Source of the DNA: Hyalangium versicolor
Lineage (GTDB): Bacteria > Myxococcota > Myxococcia > Myxococcales > Myxococcaceae
Assembly (NCBI RefSeq): GCF_020103695.1
Contig: NZ_JAHXBF010000002.1
Span: forward strand, 248,001-312,000
Direction: 5' to 3'
DNA: 64,000 bases
The notes beneath the pieces are model-generated. The model saw only the letters and a list, made by a program, of their open reading frames with translations, had not been told where the DNA came from and ran no database searches. Of the stretch, positions 1-9,790 are shown one piece after another. The position numbers and the translations under genes were made by a program. Position 1 is the first letter of the stretch, and every line of letters starts with the position of its first letter.

Positions 1-7
1 ACCCATC

Positions 8-1198
8 ATGACCTCTACCCCCGAGACGCCTCTCCCTGCTGCCGTACCCTCTTCGCGCCGTGTGCCCTTGTGGATTGCCTTCGCGGGCGGCGCCTGCATC
101 GTGGCCGCACTCGCGCTGCTGGCATTCGCGCCCCCTGCTCCCGCGGAGGCGGGGCTCTCCCACCCCGTGGTCTCCGTGAAGGGCGAATCCGTGGTCATCC
201 CGGACGGGGCTCCGCAGTGGCAGTACGTGGAGTTGGCGGTGGCAGAGGAGGCTCCCGCCCTGGCGCCCCTGGCAGCTCCGGGCCGGGTGGACTTCGACGA
301 GAGCCGCACGGCCTCCGTGGGCGCGCCACTGGCCGGACGGGTGGAGCAGATGCGCGTACGCTTGGGCGACCGGGTGAAGGCGGGCGACCGGCTCTTCTCC
401 GTGCGCTCGGGAGCCTTCGCGGACCTGGACCGCGAGCTGCACAGCGCGGAGGCGGAGCTGACGGAGAAGCAGCGCAACGCCGAGCGGTTGAAGGAGCTGG
501 TGGCGCTGCGAGCCGCGCCGGAGAAGGACCTGCTGGCGGCACAGACGGAGCAGCGCCAGGCCGAGCTGGCCCTGGAGGCCGCGCGCGCGCGGCAGGCCAG
601 CCTCAAGGTTTCCGGTGAGGGCAAGAACCTCTATTGGGTGACGGCGCCGCGAACGGGCACGGTGGTGGACCTGGATGTGGTGGCCAGCCAGGAGGTGACG
701 CCGGATCGGGACAAGCCGCTGCTGCGCCTGTCGGACCTGGACGAGGTGCTCGTCGTCGCGGACCTTCAGGAAGCGGACGCGGCGGATCTGCGCGAGGGCC
801 AGTCCGTCTCCGTGCGCACGCAGAACGGCGGCGCGGTGCGTCCGGGAAATGTGGAGCGGATCTCGGAGGTGGTGGACCCGCAGCGGCGCACGGTGGAGGT
901 GCGCGTCCGGGTGGCCAACACGGACCGGGTGCTGCACCCCAACGCCTTCGTCGAGGTGACGCCCGAGCCCCCGTCCGGAGTGGCACGGGTGCGAGTGCCG
1001 GTCTCAGCGGTGGTGACGGACGGAGCGCGCTCGGTGGTCTTCGTGGCTCGGGAATCCTCTCGCCTGGAGCGTGTGGCGGTAGTCCCGGGGCGGCAGCGGG
1101 ACGGACAGGTGGAGCTGCGCGAAGGCCTGAGCGCGGGGCAGCGCTTCGTCGCTCGAGGCGCGCTGCTGCTGGAGAACCAGATCGAGCTGGCGGACTAG
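8..1198 (+). CDS. RND efflux periplasmic adaptor (HlyD/CusB-like)
   Basis: This is a membrane-fusion protein that links an inner-membrane RND pump to an outer-membrane channel. A membrane anchor lies at about residues 20-43. A split barrel-sandwich (lipoyl-like) domain follows, with one half near residues 90-130 (motif GRVEQMRVRLGDRVKAG) and the other near 210-225, separated by a coiled-coil hairpin at about 135-200. The C-terminal part has the beta-barrel character of the family, and 396 aa is a usual length. The stop codon is 13 bases before the pump gene, so the two are one operon. No His/Met-rich metal-binding N-terminus is visible. Only seven bases precede the start, so an outer-membrane partner could lie just outside the window. 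Confidence 0.9.
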   Translation: MTSTPETPLPAAVPSSRRVPLWIAFAGGACIVAALALLAFAPPAPAEAGLSHPVVSVKGESVVIPDGAPQWQYVELAVAEEAPALAPLAAPGRVDFDESRTASVGAPLAGRVEQMRVRLGDRVKAGDRLFSVRSGAFADLDRELHSAEAELTEKQRNAERLKELVALRAAPEKDLLAAQTEQRQAELALEAARARQASLKVSGEGKNLYWVTAPRTGTVVDLDVVASQEVTPDRDKPLLRLSDLDEVLVVADLQEADAADLREGQSVSVRTQNGGAVRPGNVERISEVVDPQRRTVEVRVRVANTDRVLHPNAFVEVTPEPPSGVARVRVPVSAVVTDGARSVVFVARESSRLERVAVVPGRQRDGQVELREGLSAGQRFVARGALLLENQIELAD

Positions 1199-1211
1199 GC
1201 GGGCGACGACC

Positions 1212-4200
1212 ATGTTCGAAAAAATCGTCCAGTTCAGCTTGAAGAACCGCGCGGCGGTGGTGTTCGTCACCCTGCTGGCGGCCATCTGGGGCTACTTCTC
1301 CTTCAAGGACCTGACCGTCGAGGCCTTCCCGGATCCAACGGACACCCAGGTCAACGTCATCACGCTGTACGACGGCCAGCCCTCCGAGGAGGTGGAGCGG
1401 CAGATCGGCCTTCCGCTGGAGCGCGCCCTCAATGGCACGCCGGGGCTGAGCCGGCTGCGCAACCTCTCGCTCTTCGGCCTGTCCTTCGTCACCCTCACCT
1501 TCAATGACGGCGTGGACGCGCTCTTTGCCCGGCAGCAGGTGCTGGAGCGGTTGAGGGACGCGGAGCTGCCCGAGGGTGTCACTCCGGAGCTGGGCCCACT
1601 GGCCACTCCCATCGGAGAGATCTACCGCTACACGCTCGCGGGAGCGCGCGGGGATCCGATGAAGCTGCGCACCCTGCAGGACTGGGTGGTACGCCCGGGC
1701 CTGCTGCGCGTGGACGGAGTGGCGGACGTGGTGAGCTACGGCGGACTGCTCAAGGAGATCCACGTGCAGCCCAACCCCGCGCGGCTCGCCTCATACGGGC
1801 TGACGCTGGCGGATCTGGAGCAGGCACTGAAGGACGGCTCGCTCAACGCCAGCGGCGGGACGCTCGAGCGAGGCAGCGAGCAGTTCGTCATCCGCAGCGA
1901 GGGGCTCTTCCACACGCTGGACGACCTGCGCAACGTCCGGGTGGCCACGCACGATGGCACTCCCGTCTTCATCAAGGACGTAGCGGAGGTGAGGGAGGGC
2001 TGGGCGCCTCGCCAGGGCGTGGTGAGCCGGGAGGCGGACAACGACGTGGTGGAGGGCATCGTGCTGATGCGGCGAGGGGAGAACCCCTCCGTGGTGCTGG
2101 CGCGGGTGCGGGCCGCCATCGACGGCATCAACGCACGGCTGGTGCCGGATGAAGCCAAGGTGGACCCGTTCTACGACCGGACGGATCTGGTGAACACCAC
2201 ACTGCGCACGGTGGGTCACAACCTGCTGGAGGGCGCCATCCTGGTGACGCTGGTGCTCTTCGTCTTCCTGTTGGACCTGAGAGCCGCGCTGGTGGTGGGA
2301 GTGCTCATCCCGCTGTCACTGCTCACCTCGTTCATCTACCTGAAGCTGCGAGGCATGTCGGCCAACCTGCTGTCCATGGGCGCGGTGGACTTCGGCGTCA
2401 TCGTGGACGGAGGTGTCGTCATCATCGAGAGCATCCTCGCGCGCCTGTCGGACGAGCGGCACAAGGCAGAGACCCCCATGGAGCGCATCGCGATGGCGAC
2501 ACGGGCGGTGGTGCGGCCCACGGTGTTCGCGCTGCTCATCATCATCGCGGCCTACCTGCCCATCTTCATGCTCCAGCGGGTGGAGGGACGCATCTTCGCC
2601 CCCATGGCGAACACGGTGGTGAGCGCGCTGGTGGGGGCGCTCATCTTCTCGGTGACGCTCATCCCCGTGCTGGCTTCGTTCGTGTACCGCAAGCCGGTGC
2701 GCCACAAGGAATCACCGGTACTCAAGCTGGCCGAACGCGCGTACGGCCCTACGCTGCGCTTCAGCTTGAAGTACCCGGTGGTAGTTCTGAGCCTGGCCTG
2801 CGCCGGGCTGCTGCTGGCGGGGTGGATGCTGCCACGCATGGGCAGCGAGTTCCTCCCGGAGCTGAACGAGGGCGGCCTCTACATGACGTTCACCCTGCCC
2901 TCGAACGTGTCGCTCTCGGAGGGCCGCAAGCTGGTGCCTCGGCTGACTCAGCTCATCCGCCAGGGCCCGGCGGTGGAGTCCGTGCTGAGCCAGCTCGGCC
3001 GCCCCGAGGACGGCACGGACGCCACGCTGACCAACAACCTGGAGTTCTTCGTGAAGCTCAAGCCACCCGAACAGTGGCCCAAGCAGACGCCGGACCTGGC
3101 CAGCGTCATCGCGGACCTGCAAGGCCGCATCGACGAGGTGCCGGGCCTCGAGGTGAACTTCAGCCAACCCATCCGGGACAACGTCAACGAGAGCATCAGC
3201 GGCCAGTTCGGCCAGGTGGCGGTGAAGCTCTACGGAGACGACTTGAAGGTGCTCCAGGAGCAGGCGGAGAAGGTAAAGAACGTCATCGCCAAGGTGGAGG
3301 GCGTGGCGGACCTGGGCATCGTGAAGAGCGGTGAAGTGCCCGACATCAAGGTCACACCGGACCGGGTGGCGCTGGCCCGGCACGGCATGTCGCTGGGAGA
3401 CTTCCAGCACGTCTTCCAGACGGCGGTGGGCGGCCGGCCCGTGTCCGAGTTCTGGGAGGGCGAGCGCCGCTTCGACGTGGTGATGCGCCTGCCGCTGTCC
3501 ACGCGGGATGACGTGGAGAAGATCTCCCGGCTCCAGGTGCCGGTGGAGGGCGGTGTCACGGTGCCGCTGGAGTCCCTGGCACGCGTGGAGACGGGCCTGG
3601 GCCGGGCCTCCATCAACCGGGAGAACGGGCGGCGCTACATCGGCATCCGCATGAACGTGCGCGGCCGGGACCTGGGCTCGTTCGTGTCCGAGGCGCGCTC
3701 CCGCGTCACGCAGGAGGCTCCCCTGCCCGCGGGCATCAGCCTCGAGTGGGGCGGCGAGTTCGAGAACAAGGAGCGAGCCATGACGCGGCTGGCCACGGTG
3801 GTGCCGGTGGCGCTGGTGCTCACGCTCCTGCTGCTCTTCAAGGCCTTCGACTCGTTCGGCCGGGCGGTGGTGACGCTGCTCAATGTCCCCTTCGCGCTCA
3901 TGGGCGGCGTATTCGGCCTGTACGTGGTGGGGATGCCGGTATCCGTGGCGGCGGCAGTGGGCTTCATCGCCCTCATCGGTCAGGCGGCACTCAACGGAGT
4001 GCTGGTCATGTCCGCCATCGCCGAGCGCCGCGAAGCGGGTGAATCGCTCGACCTGGCCATCGTGAACGGCTGCACGGAGCGTTTGCGGCCAGTGCTGATG
4101 ACGGCCTCGCTGGCGGCGCTGGGACTGGTGCCGGCGTGCTTGAGCCACGGCATTGGCTCCGAGACACAGAAGCCACTGGCCGTGGTCATCGTCGCGGGCA

Positions 4201-4349
4201 CGATGTCCGCCTGCGCGCTGACGCTGGTGCTGCTGCCCGTGATGTACCGGCTCTTCCTGCAAGGCTTGGAGCGGGTAGCGGACCGGATGCCGGCGCGGCT
4301 GCTGCGCGTGGTGCCCTCCGCCGAGAAACTGCGCAAGACCGGCACCTGA
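1212..4349 (+). CDS. CusA/CzcA-type heavy-metal efflux RND pump
   Basis: This is an inner-membrane proton-driven pump of the HME-RND class. At 1045 aa it is full length, with an N-terminal membrane helix (residues 12-30), two large periplasmic loops and two bundles of membrane helices. The signature DFGVIVDGGVVIIES, at about residues 395-410 in transmembrane helix 4, carries the paired acidic residues typical of metal-exporting CzcA/CusA pumps rather than drug-exporting AcrB types. The second half repeats the layout, with a helix bundle from about residue 860. It is co-transcribed with the adaptor directly upstream. The metal (copper/silver or zinc/cobalt/cadmium) cannot be decided from the sequence, so no symbol is given. 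Confidence 0.94.
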   Translation: MFEKIVQFSLKNRAAVVFVTLLAAIWGYFSFKDLTVEAFPDPTDTQVNVITLYDGQPSEEVERQIGLPLERALNGTPGLSRLRNLSLFGLSFVTLTFNDGVDALFARQQVLERLRDAELPEGVTPELGPLATPIGEIYRYTLAGARGDPMKLRTLQDWVVRPGLLRVDGVADVVSYGGLLKEIHVQPNPARLASYGLTLADLEQALKDGSLNASGGTLERGSEQFVIRSEGLFHTLDDLRNVRVATHDGTPVFIKDVAEVREGWAPRQGVVSREADNDVVEGIVLMRRGENPSVVLARVRAAIDGINARLVPDEAKVDPFYDRTDLVNTTLRTVGHNLLEGAILVTLVLFVFLLDLRAALVVGVLIPLSLLTSFIYLKLRGMSANLLSMGAVDFGVIVDGGVVIIESILARLSDERHKAETPMERIAMATRAVVRPTVFALLIIIAAYLPIFMLQRVEGRIFAPMANTVVSALVGALIFSVTLIPVLASFVYRKPVRHKESPVLKLAERAYGPTLRFSLKYPVVVLSLACAGLLLAGWMLPRMGSEFLPELNEGGLYMTFTLPSNVSLSEGRKLVPRLTQLIRQGPAVESVLSQLGRPEDGTDATLTNNLEFFVKLKPPEQWPKQTPDLASVIADLQGRIDEVPGLEVNFSQPIRDNVNESISGQFGQVAVKLYGDDLKVLQEQAEKVKNVIAKVEGVADLGIVKSGEVPDIKVTPDRVALARHGMSLGDFQHVFQTAVGGRPVSEFWEGERRFDVVMRLPLSTRDDVEKISRLQVPVEGGVTVPLESLARVETGLGRASINRENGRRYIGIRMNVRGRDLGSFVSEARSRVTQEAPLPAGISLEWGGEFENKERAMTRLATVVPVALVLTLLLLFKAFDSFGRAVVTLLNVPFALMGGVFGLYVVGMPVSVAAAVGFIALIGQAALNGVLVMSAIAERREAGESLDLAIVNGCTERLRPVLMTASLAALGLVPACLSHGIGSETQKPLAVVIVAGTMSACALTLVLLPVMYRLFLQGLERVADRMPARLLRVVPSAEKLRKTGT

Positions 4350-4438
4350 GGATTCGCCAGGCCAGGGAGGGCAGGGAGCTTCGAGGACGCCCCGACATCT
4401 CGAATCTCCTGCCCCCCTGGTTTGGCGGAGTCAATCGC

Positions 4439-5470
4439 TCACGCGGCGCTGGAGGACCCAGGCCCCATGTCCACGGGCTTGCCGTCGATGAAGTCGGCCA
4501 GGTCCGAGGGAAGCGGCACATCGAAGCGGGCAGTCTCCCCAGTCCCCGGATGCGGGAAGGAGATATGCGCGGCGTGCAGGGCGTGCCGAGGCAAGCGCAG
4601 CCGCACCCAGGCCTCGGGCTCCAGACAGCGCTTGCTGAAGCGATCGAAGTAGCCCGGATCAGGGCCGTACATCTTGTCGCCCACGAGCGGGAAGCCCACC
4701 TCGTGCAGGTGGATGCGGATCTGATGCTGGCGCCCTGTCTCCGGGTAGCAGCGCAGCAGAGCAAACGGCTCGCCGTCGCGGGTGAAGCGCTGGAGCACCT
4801 GGAAGCGGGTGCGGCTCTCCTTCCCCTCCACGGGATCGATGCGGACGGCAATCCGGATCAGCTCCGTCCCCTCCGCGATGGGCGCATCCACGAAGAAGGT
4901 GTCCTCGGGCGGATGGCCCTCGCAGATGGCGAGGTACTCCTTGTGCACGTCGCGCGAGAGGAAAAGGCGGCCGAGGACCCGGCAAGACTCGGTGGTGCGC
5001 CCGCAGACGACCAGGCCGCTCGTCTCACGATCCAGACGGTGGGCAGGCTCCGCGTAACTCTCTCCGAAGCGCTCCCGGAGCAACGAGACGAGGGTGCCGT
5101 TCTGGTAGCGCGCCGAGGGATGGATGGGCAGACCCGACGGCTTGTCGAGCACCAGGAGCCAGTCGTCCTGAAACACGACGGGCAGTTCGGTGGGAGTGTC
5201 GGGCTCCTCGGTGATACGGCGCCGGATGCGGAAGACCAACCCCGGGTAGACCAGCGAGGAGGGCTTGAGGCGATGCTCGCTGATGAGGCCGCGCTGGATG
5301 ATCCCCAGGATGCGAGCGCGAGACAGGCGGCGGATCTTCTCCCCAAGGTAGCGCTCCAGGCGCCAACCCGCATAGTTGGGCTCCACGACATACTCGATGT
5401 CGATGTAGCTCCCGGCGACCTCACCCGAGGGTGGAGACGCAGGGGGACTGTCCGCTCTCTTCTCGCTCAT
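4439..5470 (-). CDS. RluA-family RNA pseudouridine synthase
   Basis: This enzyme converts uridine to pseudouridine in rRNA or tRNA. From the ATG at 5470 the protein is 343 aa. An S4-like RNA-binding domain occupies about residues 25-85, and the catalytic domain has the RluA motif HRLDRETSG at residues 144-152, where D147 is the expected nucleophile. A longer open frame reaches back to 5602, but its extra 44 residues are low-complexity and unlike the family. A GGAGG sequence stands 13 bases before the 5470 start. It converges with the efflux operon and is divergent from the histidine kinase. The target nucleotide (RluA, RluC or RluD type) cannot be assigned. Confidence 0.9.
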   Translation of the reverse strand: MSEKRADSPPASPPSGEVAGSYIDIEYVVEPNYAGWRLERYLGEKIRRLSRARILGIIQRGLISEHRLKPSSLVYPGLVFRIRRRITEEPDTPTELPVVFQDDWLLVLDKPSGLPIHPSARYQNGTLVSLLRERFGESYAEPAHRLDRETSGLVVCGRTTESCRVLGRLFLSRDVHKEYLAICEGHPPEDTFFVDAPIAEGTELIRIAVRIDPVEGKESRTRFQVLQRFTRDGEPFALLRCYPETGRQHQIRIHLHEVGFPLVGDKMYGPDPGYFDRFSKRCLEPEAWVRLRLPRHALHAAHISFPHPGTGETARFDVPLPSDLADFIDGKPVDMGPGSSSAA

Positions 5471-5643
5471 GCCAGCACCTTCGCCTCCTAACACGCGGAG
5501 CGAGGTCCGTGCTGGGGTAGCAGCCCCCTCCCCCGCCATCCGAAGGGGGGAGCGGCGTGGCGGCATGGATCCACCCTCGCTCCCGTACCCCCCGTGAGAC
5601 ATGAACCATTATTCATGCAAGGGGTTTCACGGGCTCTGGTATC

Positions 5644-7794
5644 GTGACGTCACACTCGACGTCTTCACCGGGATCATGCTTCTTGTTGCACGTACTCGTC
5701 GAGATTCAATCGGAGCTCATCCGAGGCGTCGCCGTGCGCAACCTGCTCGACAGGCTGCTGGGCGCATTCCTCGAATACACGCAGAGTCCCTGCGGCTTCG
5801 TGGGAGAGGTGCACCCCACGCCGGAAGCGGGACCCCGCTTCCAGGTCCTCACCAGCAGCCCACCGGACTGGATGGAGACCCTGCACGAGGTCTCCCTGGA
5901 CGAGCCCTCACGCGCCCAGACCACCACCGGCCTCCGTCCCCTCCTGGCCACGGCCCTCGCGACGGGACAACCCGTGTCCTGGAACAGGCTGGAATCCCCC
6001 GACGACGCCCCGCTGGGTCCGGGAACTCCTCCGCTCGACTCCCTATGGCTGTTGCCCATCCAGAGTGCGGACGAGTTGATAGGTCTCATGGGTATTGCCA
6101 ACCCCCTGGGTCTTCCTGACGCGAACAGCCTCCCTCTGCTCCCGTCAGCGCTGCAGACCGGTGCCCTCCTCCTGATGGCCTGGCGTCACGAGCCTGCCCA
6201 GCGGGTCCAGGAAGAGACGGACCGCGCCCGGCAACTGCTGCTGGAGCAGCTGAAGCAGGCGCTCACCAGCGTGGAGGACGCGCTCTGGGACTGGAGGGTC
6301 CCCACCCAGGAGATCTACTTCAGCCGCCGTTTCCTCGAGATGCTGGGCTACGACGATGGGGAACTCGCGCCGACCCTCTCGACGTGGCGGAGCATCTGCC
6401 ATCCCGAGGACCTGGCCGCGGCGGAACAGCACATCGTCGCGCACTTGAAGGGGCTCGTTCCCACCTTCGAGTTCACCTATCGCACGCGGCGCAAGAGCGG
6501 TGAGTGGGCATGGGTCCTGACCCGAGCCCGCGTGGTGGCGCGCGACGAACAGGGCCGAGCGGTGCGCGTCATGGGCACCGACGTGGACATCACCGCCCGG
6601 AAGGAGAGCGAGGCGCGGCTGAGCGCGTTGATCCGCACCATCCCGGACATCCTCTTCCGCATCCGCGTCGACGGCACCCTCATCGACTGGCACGACGGAA
6701 CCCCAGCGCCGAAGTCACTGCCTCTGGAGGAAATCCTGGGCAGGAAACTCTCGGAGCTCCCGCTGCCACCTTCCTTCATCGAGCTGACGCTGTCGAACGT
6801 CCATCGCGTCATCCGCGAGGGGAACCTGGCCGTCTACGAGTACGAGCTGGAGCGGATGGAACAGGGAGTGCAGCGGTACGAGGCCCGGGTCGTCCGCAGC
6901 GGCCCGGACGAAGCGGTCTGCATCGTGCGCAACATCACCGAGCGCAAGCTGGTGGAAGAGCGGCAGACCCAGCTCGTCCGAGCCGAGAAGCTGGCCTCGC
7001 TGGGCCAGCTCGCGGCGGGGATCGCCCACGAGATCAACAACCCGGTGGGCTATGTGACGAGCAACCTCCAGACGCTCGACCGGCAGCTCTCCGAGCTCCG
7101 GCCCCTGCTGGAGCTGCAGCGAGAGCTGCTGGCCGGCGAGAGCGCCGAGGAGCGCGTCCTGTCCGCGGAGCTGCTCGCACGCCTGCGCGCGCTGTGGAAG
7201 CAAGTGGATGTGGAGAACCTGATCACGGAGATGCCCGAGATCATCCAGGAGTCCCTGACGGGCGCGCGGCGCATCAAGGAGATCGTCCAGAGCCTGCGCT
7301 CCTTCTCGCGGGAGGACGAGGGCACGCCACAGATCGTGGACCTGAACACGGAGCTGGAGTCCACGCTACGGATGGTGTGGAACGAGCTCAAGTACAAGTG
7401 CGAGGTGAAGCGTGACTTTGGAGAGCTGCCCTCCGTCACCTGCTACCCCACGCAGATCAACCAGGTGTTCACCAACCTGCTCGTCAACGCGGCCCAGGCC
7501 ATCGAGACCCGAGGAGTGATCCGCATCCGCACCTCACCGCGGCAGCACGAGGTGGTGGTGGAGATCTCGGACACGGGCAAGGGAATGTCACGGGAGACAC
7601 TCGCCCGGCTCTTCACGCCCTTCTTCACCACCAAGCCGCGAGGCCAGGGCACGGGGCTGGGACTGTCCATCAGCCGTGACATCGTCACCCGGCACGGAGG
7701 CCGCATCGACGTCCAGAGCGAGCCCGGCCGGGGGACTACCTTCACCGTCTATCTTCCCTTCGATGGGTTGAGCCTCACCACGCCCACCGGCTGA
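5644..7794 (+). CDS. orphan sensor histidine kinase with GAF-like and PAS domains
   Basis: This is a predicted cytosolic sensor kinase of 716 aa from a GTG start; the exact start is uncertain. The N-terminal 180 residues look GAF-like. Two PAS domains follow at about 206-320 (containing YFSRRFLEMLGYDDGEL) and 325-440. The phosphoacceptor helix has GIAHEINNPVGY with His462, followed by an insertion of about 60 residues before the rest of the dimerisation helix. The HATPase domain has the N-box region, DTGKGMS and GTGLGLSI. There is no membrane segment and no adjacent response regulator, so its partner is encoded elsewhere, which is common in myxobacteria. Confidence 0.92.
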   Translation: MTSHSTSSPGSCFLLHVLVEIQSELIRGVAVRNLLDRLLGAFLEYTQSPCGFVGEVHPTPEAGPRFQVLTSSPPDWMETLHEVSLDEPSRAQTTTGLRPLLATALATGQPVSWNRLESPDDAPLGPGTPPLDSLWLLPIQSADELIGLMGIANPLGLPDANSLPLLPSALQTGALLLMAWRHEPAQRVQEETDRARQLLLEQLKQALTSVEDALWDWRVPTQEIYFSRRFLEMLGYDDGELAPTLSTWRSICHPEDLAAAEQHIVAHLKGLVPTFEFTYRTRRKSGEWAWVLTRARVVARDEQGRAVRVMGTDVDITARKESEARLSALIRTIPDILFRIRVDGTLIDWHDGTPAPKSLPLEEILGRKLSELPLPPSFIELTLSNVHRVIREGNLAVYEYELERMEQGVQRYEARVVRSGPDEAVCIVRNITERKLVEERQTQLVRAEKLASLGQLAAGIAHEINNPVGYVTSNLQTLDRQLSELRPLLELQRELLAGESAEERVLSAELLARLRALWKQVDVENLITEMPEIIQESLTGARRIKEIVQSLRSFSREDEGTPQIVDLNTELESTLRMVWNELKYKCEVKRDFGELPSVTCYPTQINQVFTNLLVNAAQAIETRGVIRIRTSPRQHEVVVEISDTGKGMSRETLARLFTPFFTTKPRGQGTGLGLSISRDIVTRHGGRIDVQSEPGRGTTFTVYLPFDGLSLTTPTG

Positions 7795-7814
7795 GGGAGG
7801 CACGCCCTTCGCGC

Positions 7815-8942
7815 TCAGGCTGTCGCGCGCAGCTCTCCAGAGCCGATGCTCAGCACGCGCTCGTACAACTCGGCGACGCGCTGGGCAGTGCGCCCGTCCC
7901 ACAGTTCGGGCACGCGGCCCTTCTTCCCGTTCCCGTCGAGGGCCCGGTCCGCCTCCTCGCTGATGCGCACCGGATCGGTGCCGACGATGAGGTTGGTGCC
8001 CTGCTCGACGGTGATGGGGCGCTCGGTGTTCTCGCGCAGCGTGAGGCACGGCACGCTCAGCGCAGTGGACTCCTCCTGGAGCCCGCCCGAGTCGGTGAGG
8101 ATGAGTCGGGCCTGCGAGGTGAGCGCGAGGAACTCCAGATAACCCATGGGTTCCACCAGCCGGAGTCCCGGAGAGCGCTCGAGCATGCCGCTCAGGCCGT
8201 GGTCCGCCAGCATCTTCCGCGTGCGCGGGTGCACCGGGAAGATGACCGGCACCCGGTGGGAGACATGGGACAGCGCGGACAGCAGCCCGCTGAGCACCTT
8301 CGGGTCATCCACGTTGGAGGCGCGGTGCAGCGTGCACACCGCGTAGCCCTTGGGCGTGAGCCCCAGGTCGGCGAGCGTGGAGAGCTTCTCGGCCCGCGCC
8401 TTGGAAGCCAGCAGCGAGTCGATCATCACGTTGCCCACGAAGTGGATGCGCGACGGGTCCACGCCCTCCTTGAGGAGGTTGGCATCCCCGTCCTGGGACG
8501 GCGTGAGCAGCAGATTCGCGACCCGGTCGGTGACGATGCGGTTGATCTCCTCGGGCATCGTCGGGTCGAAGCTGCGCAGGCCCGCCTCCACGTGGGAGAT
8601 ACGGATGCCCATCTTCGAGGCCACCAGGGCGCCCGCCAGGGTGCTGTTGACGTCTCCCACCACGGAGACGAGATCCGGCTTCTCGCGCAGGAAGACCTTC
8701 TCGAGCTCGATCATGGTGCGAGCGGTCTGCTCCGCGTGGCTGCCCGAGCCGATGCCCAGGTACACATCCGGCGGAGCCATGCCGAGATCCGTGAAGAAGA
8801 CATCACTCATCTTCACGTCATAGTGCTGGCCGGTGTGGACGAGGACCTGGGCGAGCTGGCCGCGCTCGGCGATGGCCTTGTGGATGGGCGCGGCCTTCAT
8901 GAAGTTGGGGCGCGCGCCGACGATGTGAAGAACCTTCTTCAT
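7815..8942 (-). CDS. wecB: non-hydrolysing UDP-N-acetylglucosamine 2-epimerase
   Basis: This enzyme interconverts UDP-GlcNAc and UDP-ManNAc, feeding ManNAc-derived sugars into surface polysaccharide. The protein is 375 aa, the normal size, and begins with the nucleotide-sugar motif VLHIVGARPNFMKAAP. Family signatures follow: HVEAGLRSFDPTMPEEINR, the UDP-binding SDSGGLQEE and RENTERP, spread over two Rossmann-like halves. It is divergent from kdsB, with about 95 bases between the start codons, so the pair may share a control region for cell-envelope sugar genes. Nothing is unusual about the sequence. Confidence 0.95.
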   Translation of the reverse strand: MKKVLHIVGARPNFMKAAPIHKAIAERGQLAQVLVHTGQHYDVKMSDVFFTDLGMAPPDVYLGIGSGSHAEQTARTMIELEKVFLREKPDLVSVVGDVNSTLAGALVASKMGIRISHVEAGLRSFDPTMPEEINRIVTDRVANLLLTPSQDGDANLLKEGVDPSRIHFVGNVMIDSLLASKARAEKLSTLADLGLTPKGYAVCTLHRASNVDDPKVLSGLLSALSHVSHRVPVIFPVHPRTRKMLADHGLSGMLERSPGLRLVEPMGYLEFLALTSQARLILTDSGGLQEESTALSVPCLTLRENTERPITVEQGTNLIVGTDPVRISEEADRALDGNGKKGRVPELWDGRTAQRVAELYERVLSIGSGELRATA

Positions 8943-9036
8943 GGCTTCCGGAAGCTAGGCACTGTCTGTCCGGTGGCCAGTGTCCGGGGCACTACAGGTG
9001 GGGCGAGACGTCCTGAATCTGATAGACGGCCCCTCC

Positions 9037-9789
9037 ATGGCCTCTTCTCGGATCGTCGCCGTCATCCCCGCTCGCCATGCCAGCACCCGCTTCCCTGGCA
9101 AGCCGCTCGCCCTCATCGCCGGCACTCCCATGGTGGAGCACGTCTGGCGCCGCTGTCAGGAGGCCGAGGCCTTCGATGAGGTGCTCGTGGCCACGGACGA
9201 CGAGCGCATCCGCGAGGCCGTGACGCGCTTTGGCGGCACAGCAGTGATGACGAGCCCTGCCTGTGCCACGGGTACGGACCGGGTGGCGGAGGTGGCGCGG
9301 GGCCGCACGGGCGTGGAGGTGTGGGTGAACGTTCAGGGAGACGAGCCTCTGCTGGACCCCGAGGCGCTGAAGGTGCTGGCGGACCTGTTCGCCGATCCCG
9401 AGGTACAGATGGGGACGCTGGTCCGGCCACTGGAGGCGGCGGAGGTACCCAACCCCAACGTGGTGAAGGCAGTGATCGCACGGAACGGGGACGCGCTCTA
9501 CTTCAGCCGGGCCGCGCTGCCCTTCATCCGCGAGGCGGGACACGAGGGCAGCGTGCGGCGCTGGGCTCATATCGGGCTGTACGGCTACCGGCACGAGACG
9601 CTGCTGAAGCTGGCCACATTGCAGCCCACACCATTGGAAGAGGCGGAGAAGTTGGAGCAACTCCGAGCACTGGAGCACGGCCTGCGCATCCGCTGCGGTC
9701 AGGTGCATTGGAACACGGTGGCGGTGGATGTCCCCGAGGACGTGGCCCGGGTGGAGGCCGTGATGCGTAGCCGCGGCATCGGCCGCTGA
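9037..9789 (+). CDS. kdsB: 3-deoxy-manno-octulosonate cytidylyltransferase
   Basis: This enzyme makes CMP-KDO from KDO and CTP, the activation step before KDO joins lipid A. From the ATG at 9037 it is 250 aa, the usual size, starting with the nucleotide-binding motif AVIPARHASTRFPGKPLA. Further family motifs are ATDDERI, NVQGDEPLLDPE and the YFSRAALPFIRE segment. An upstream in-frame start at 8980 would add 19 residues with no family resemblance, so 9037 is preferred. Its stop is one base from the stop of the convergent SagB-type gene. KdsA and KdsC are encoded about 20 kb away with pyrG, which supplies the CTP. Confidence 0.95.
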   Translation: MASSRIVAVIPARHASTRFPGKPLALIAGTPMVEHVWRRCQEAEAFDEVLVATDDERIREAVTRFGGTAVMTSPACATGTDRVAEVARGRTGVEVWVNVQGDEPLLDPEALKVLADLFADPEVQMGTLVRPLEAAEVPNPNVVKAVIARNGDALYFSRAALPFIREAGHEGSVRRWAHIGLYGYRHETLLKLATLQPTPLEEAEKLEQLRALEHGLRIRCGQVHWNTVAVDVPEDVARVEAVMRSRGIGR

Positions 9790-9790
9790 G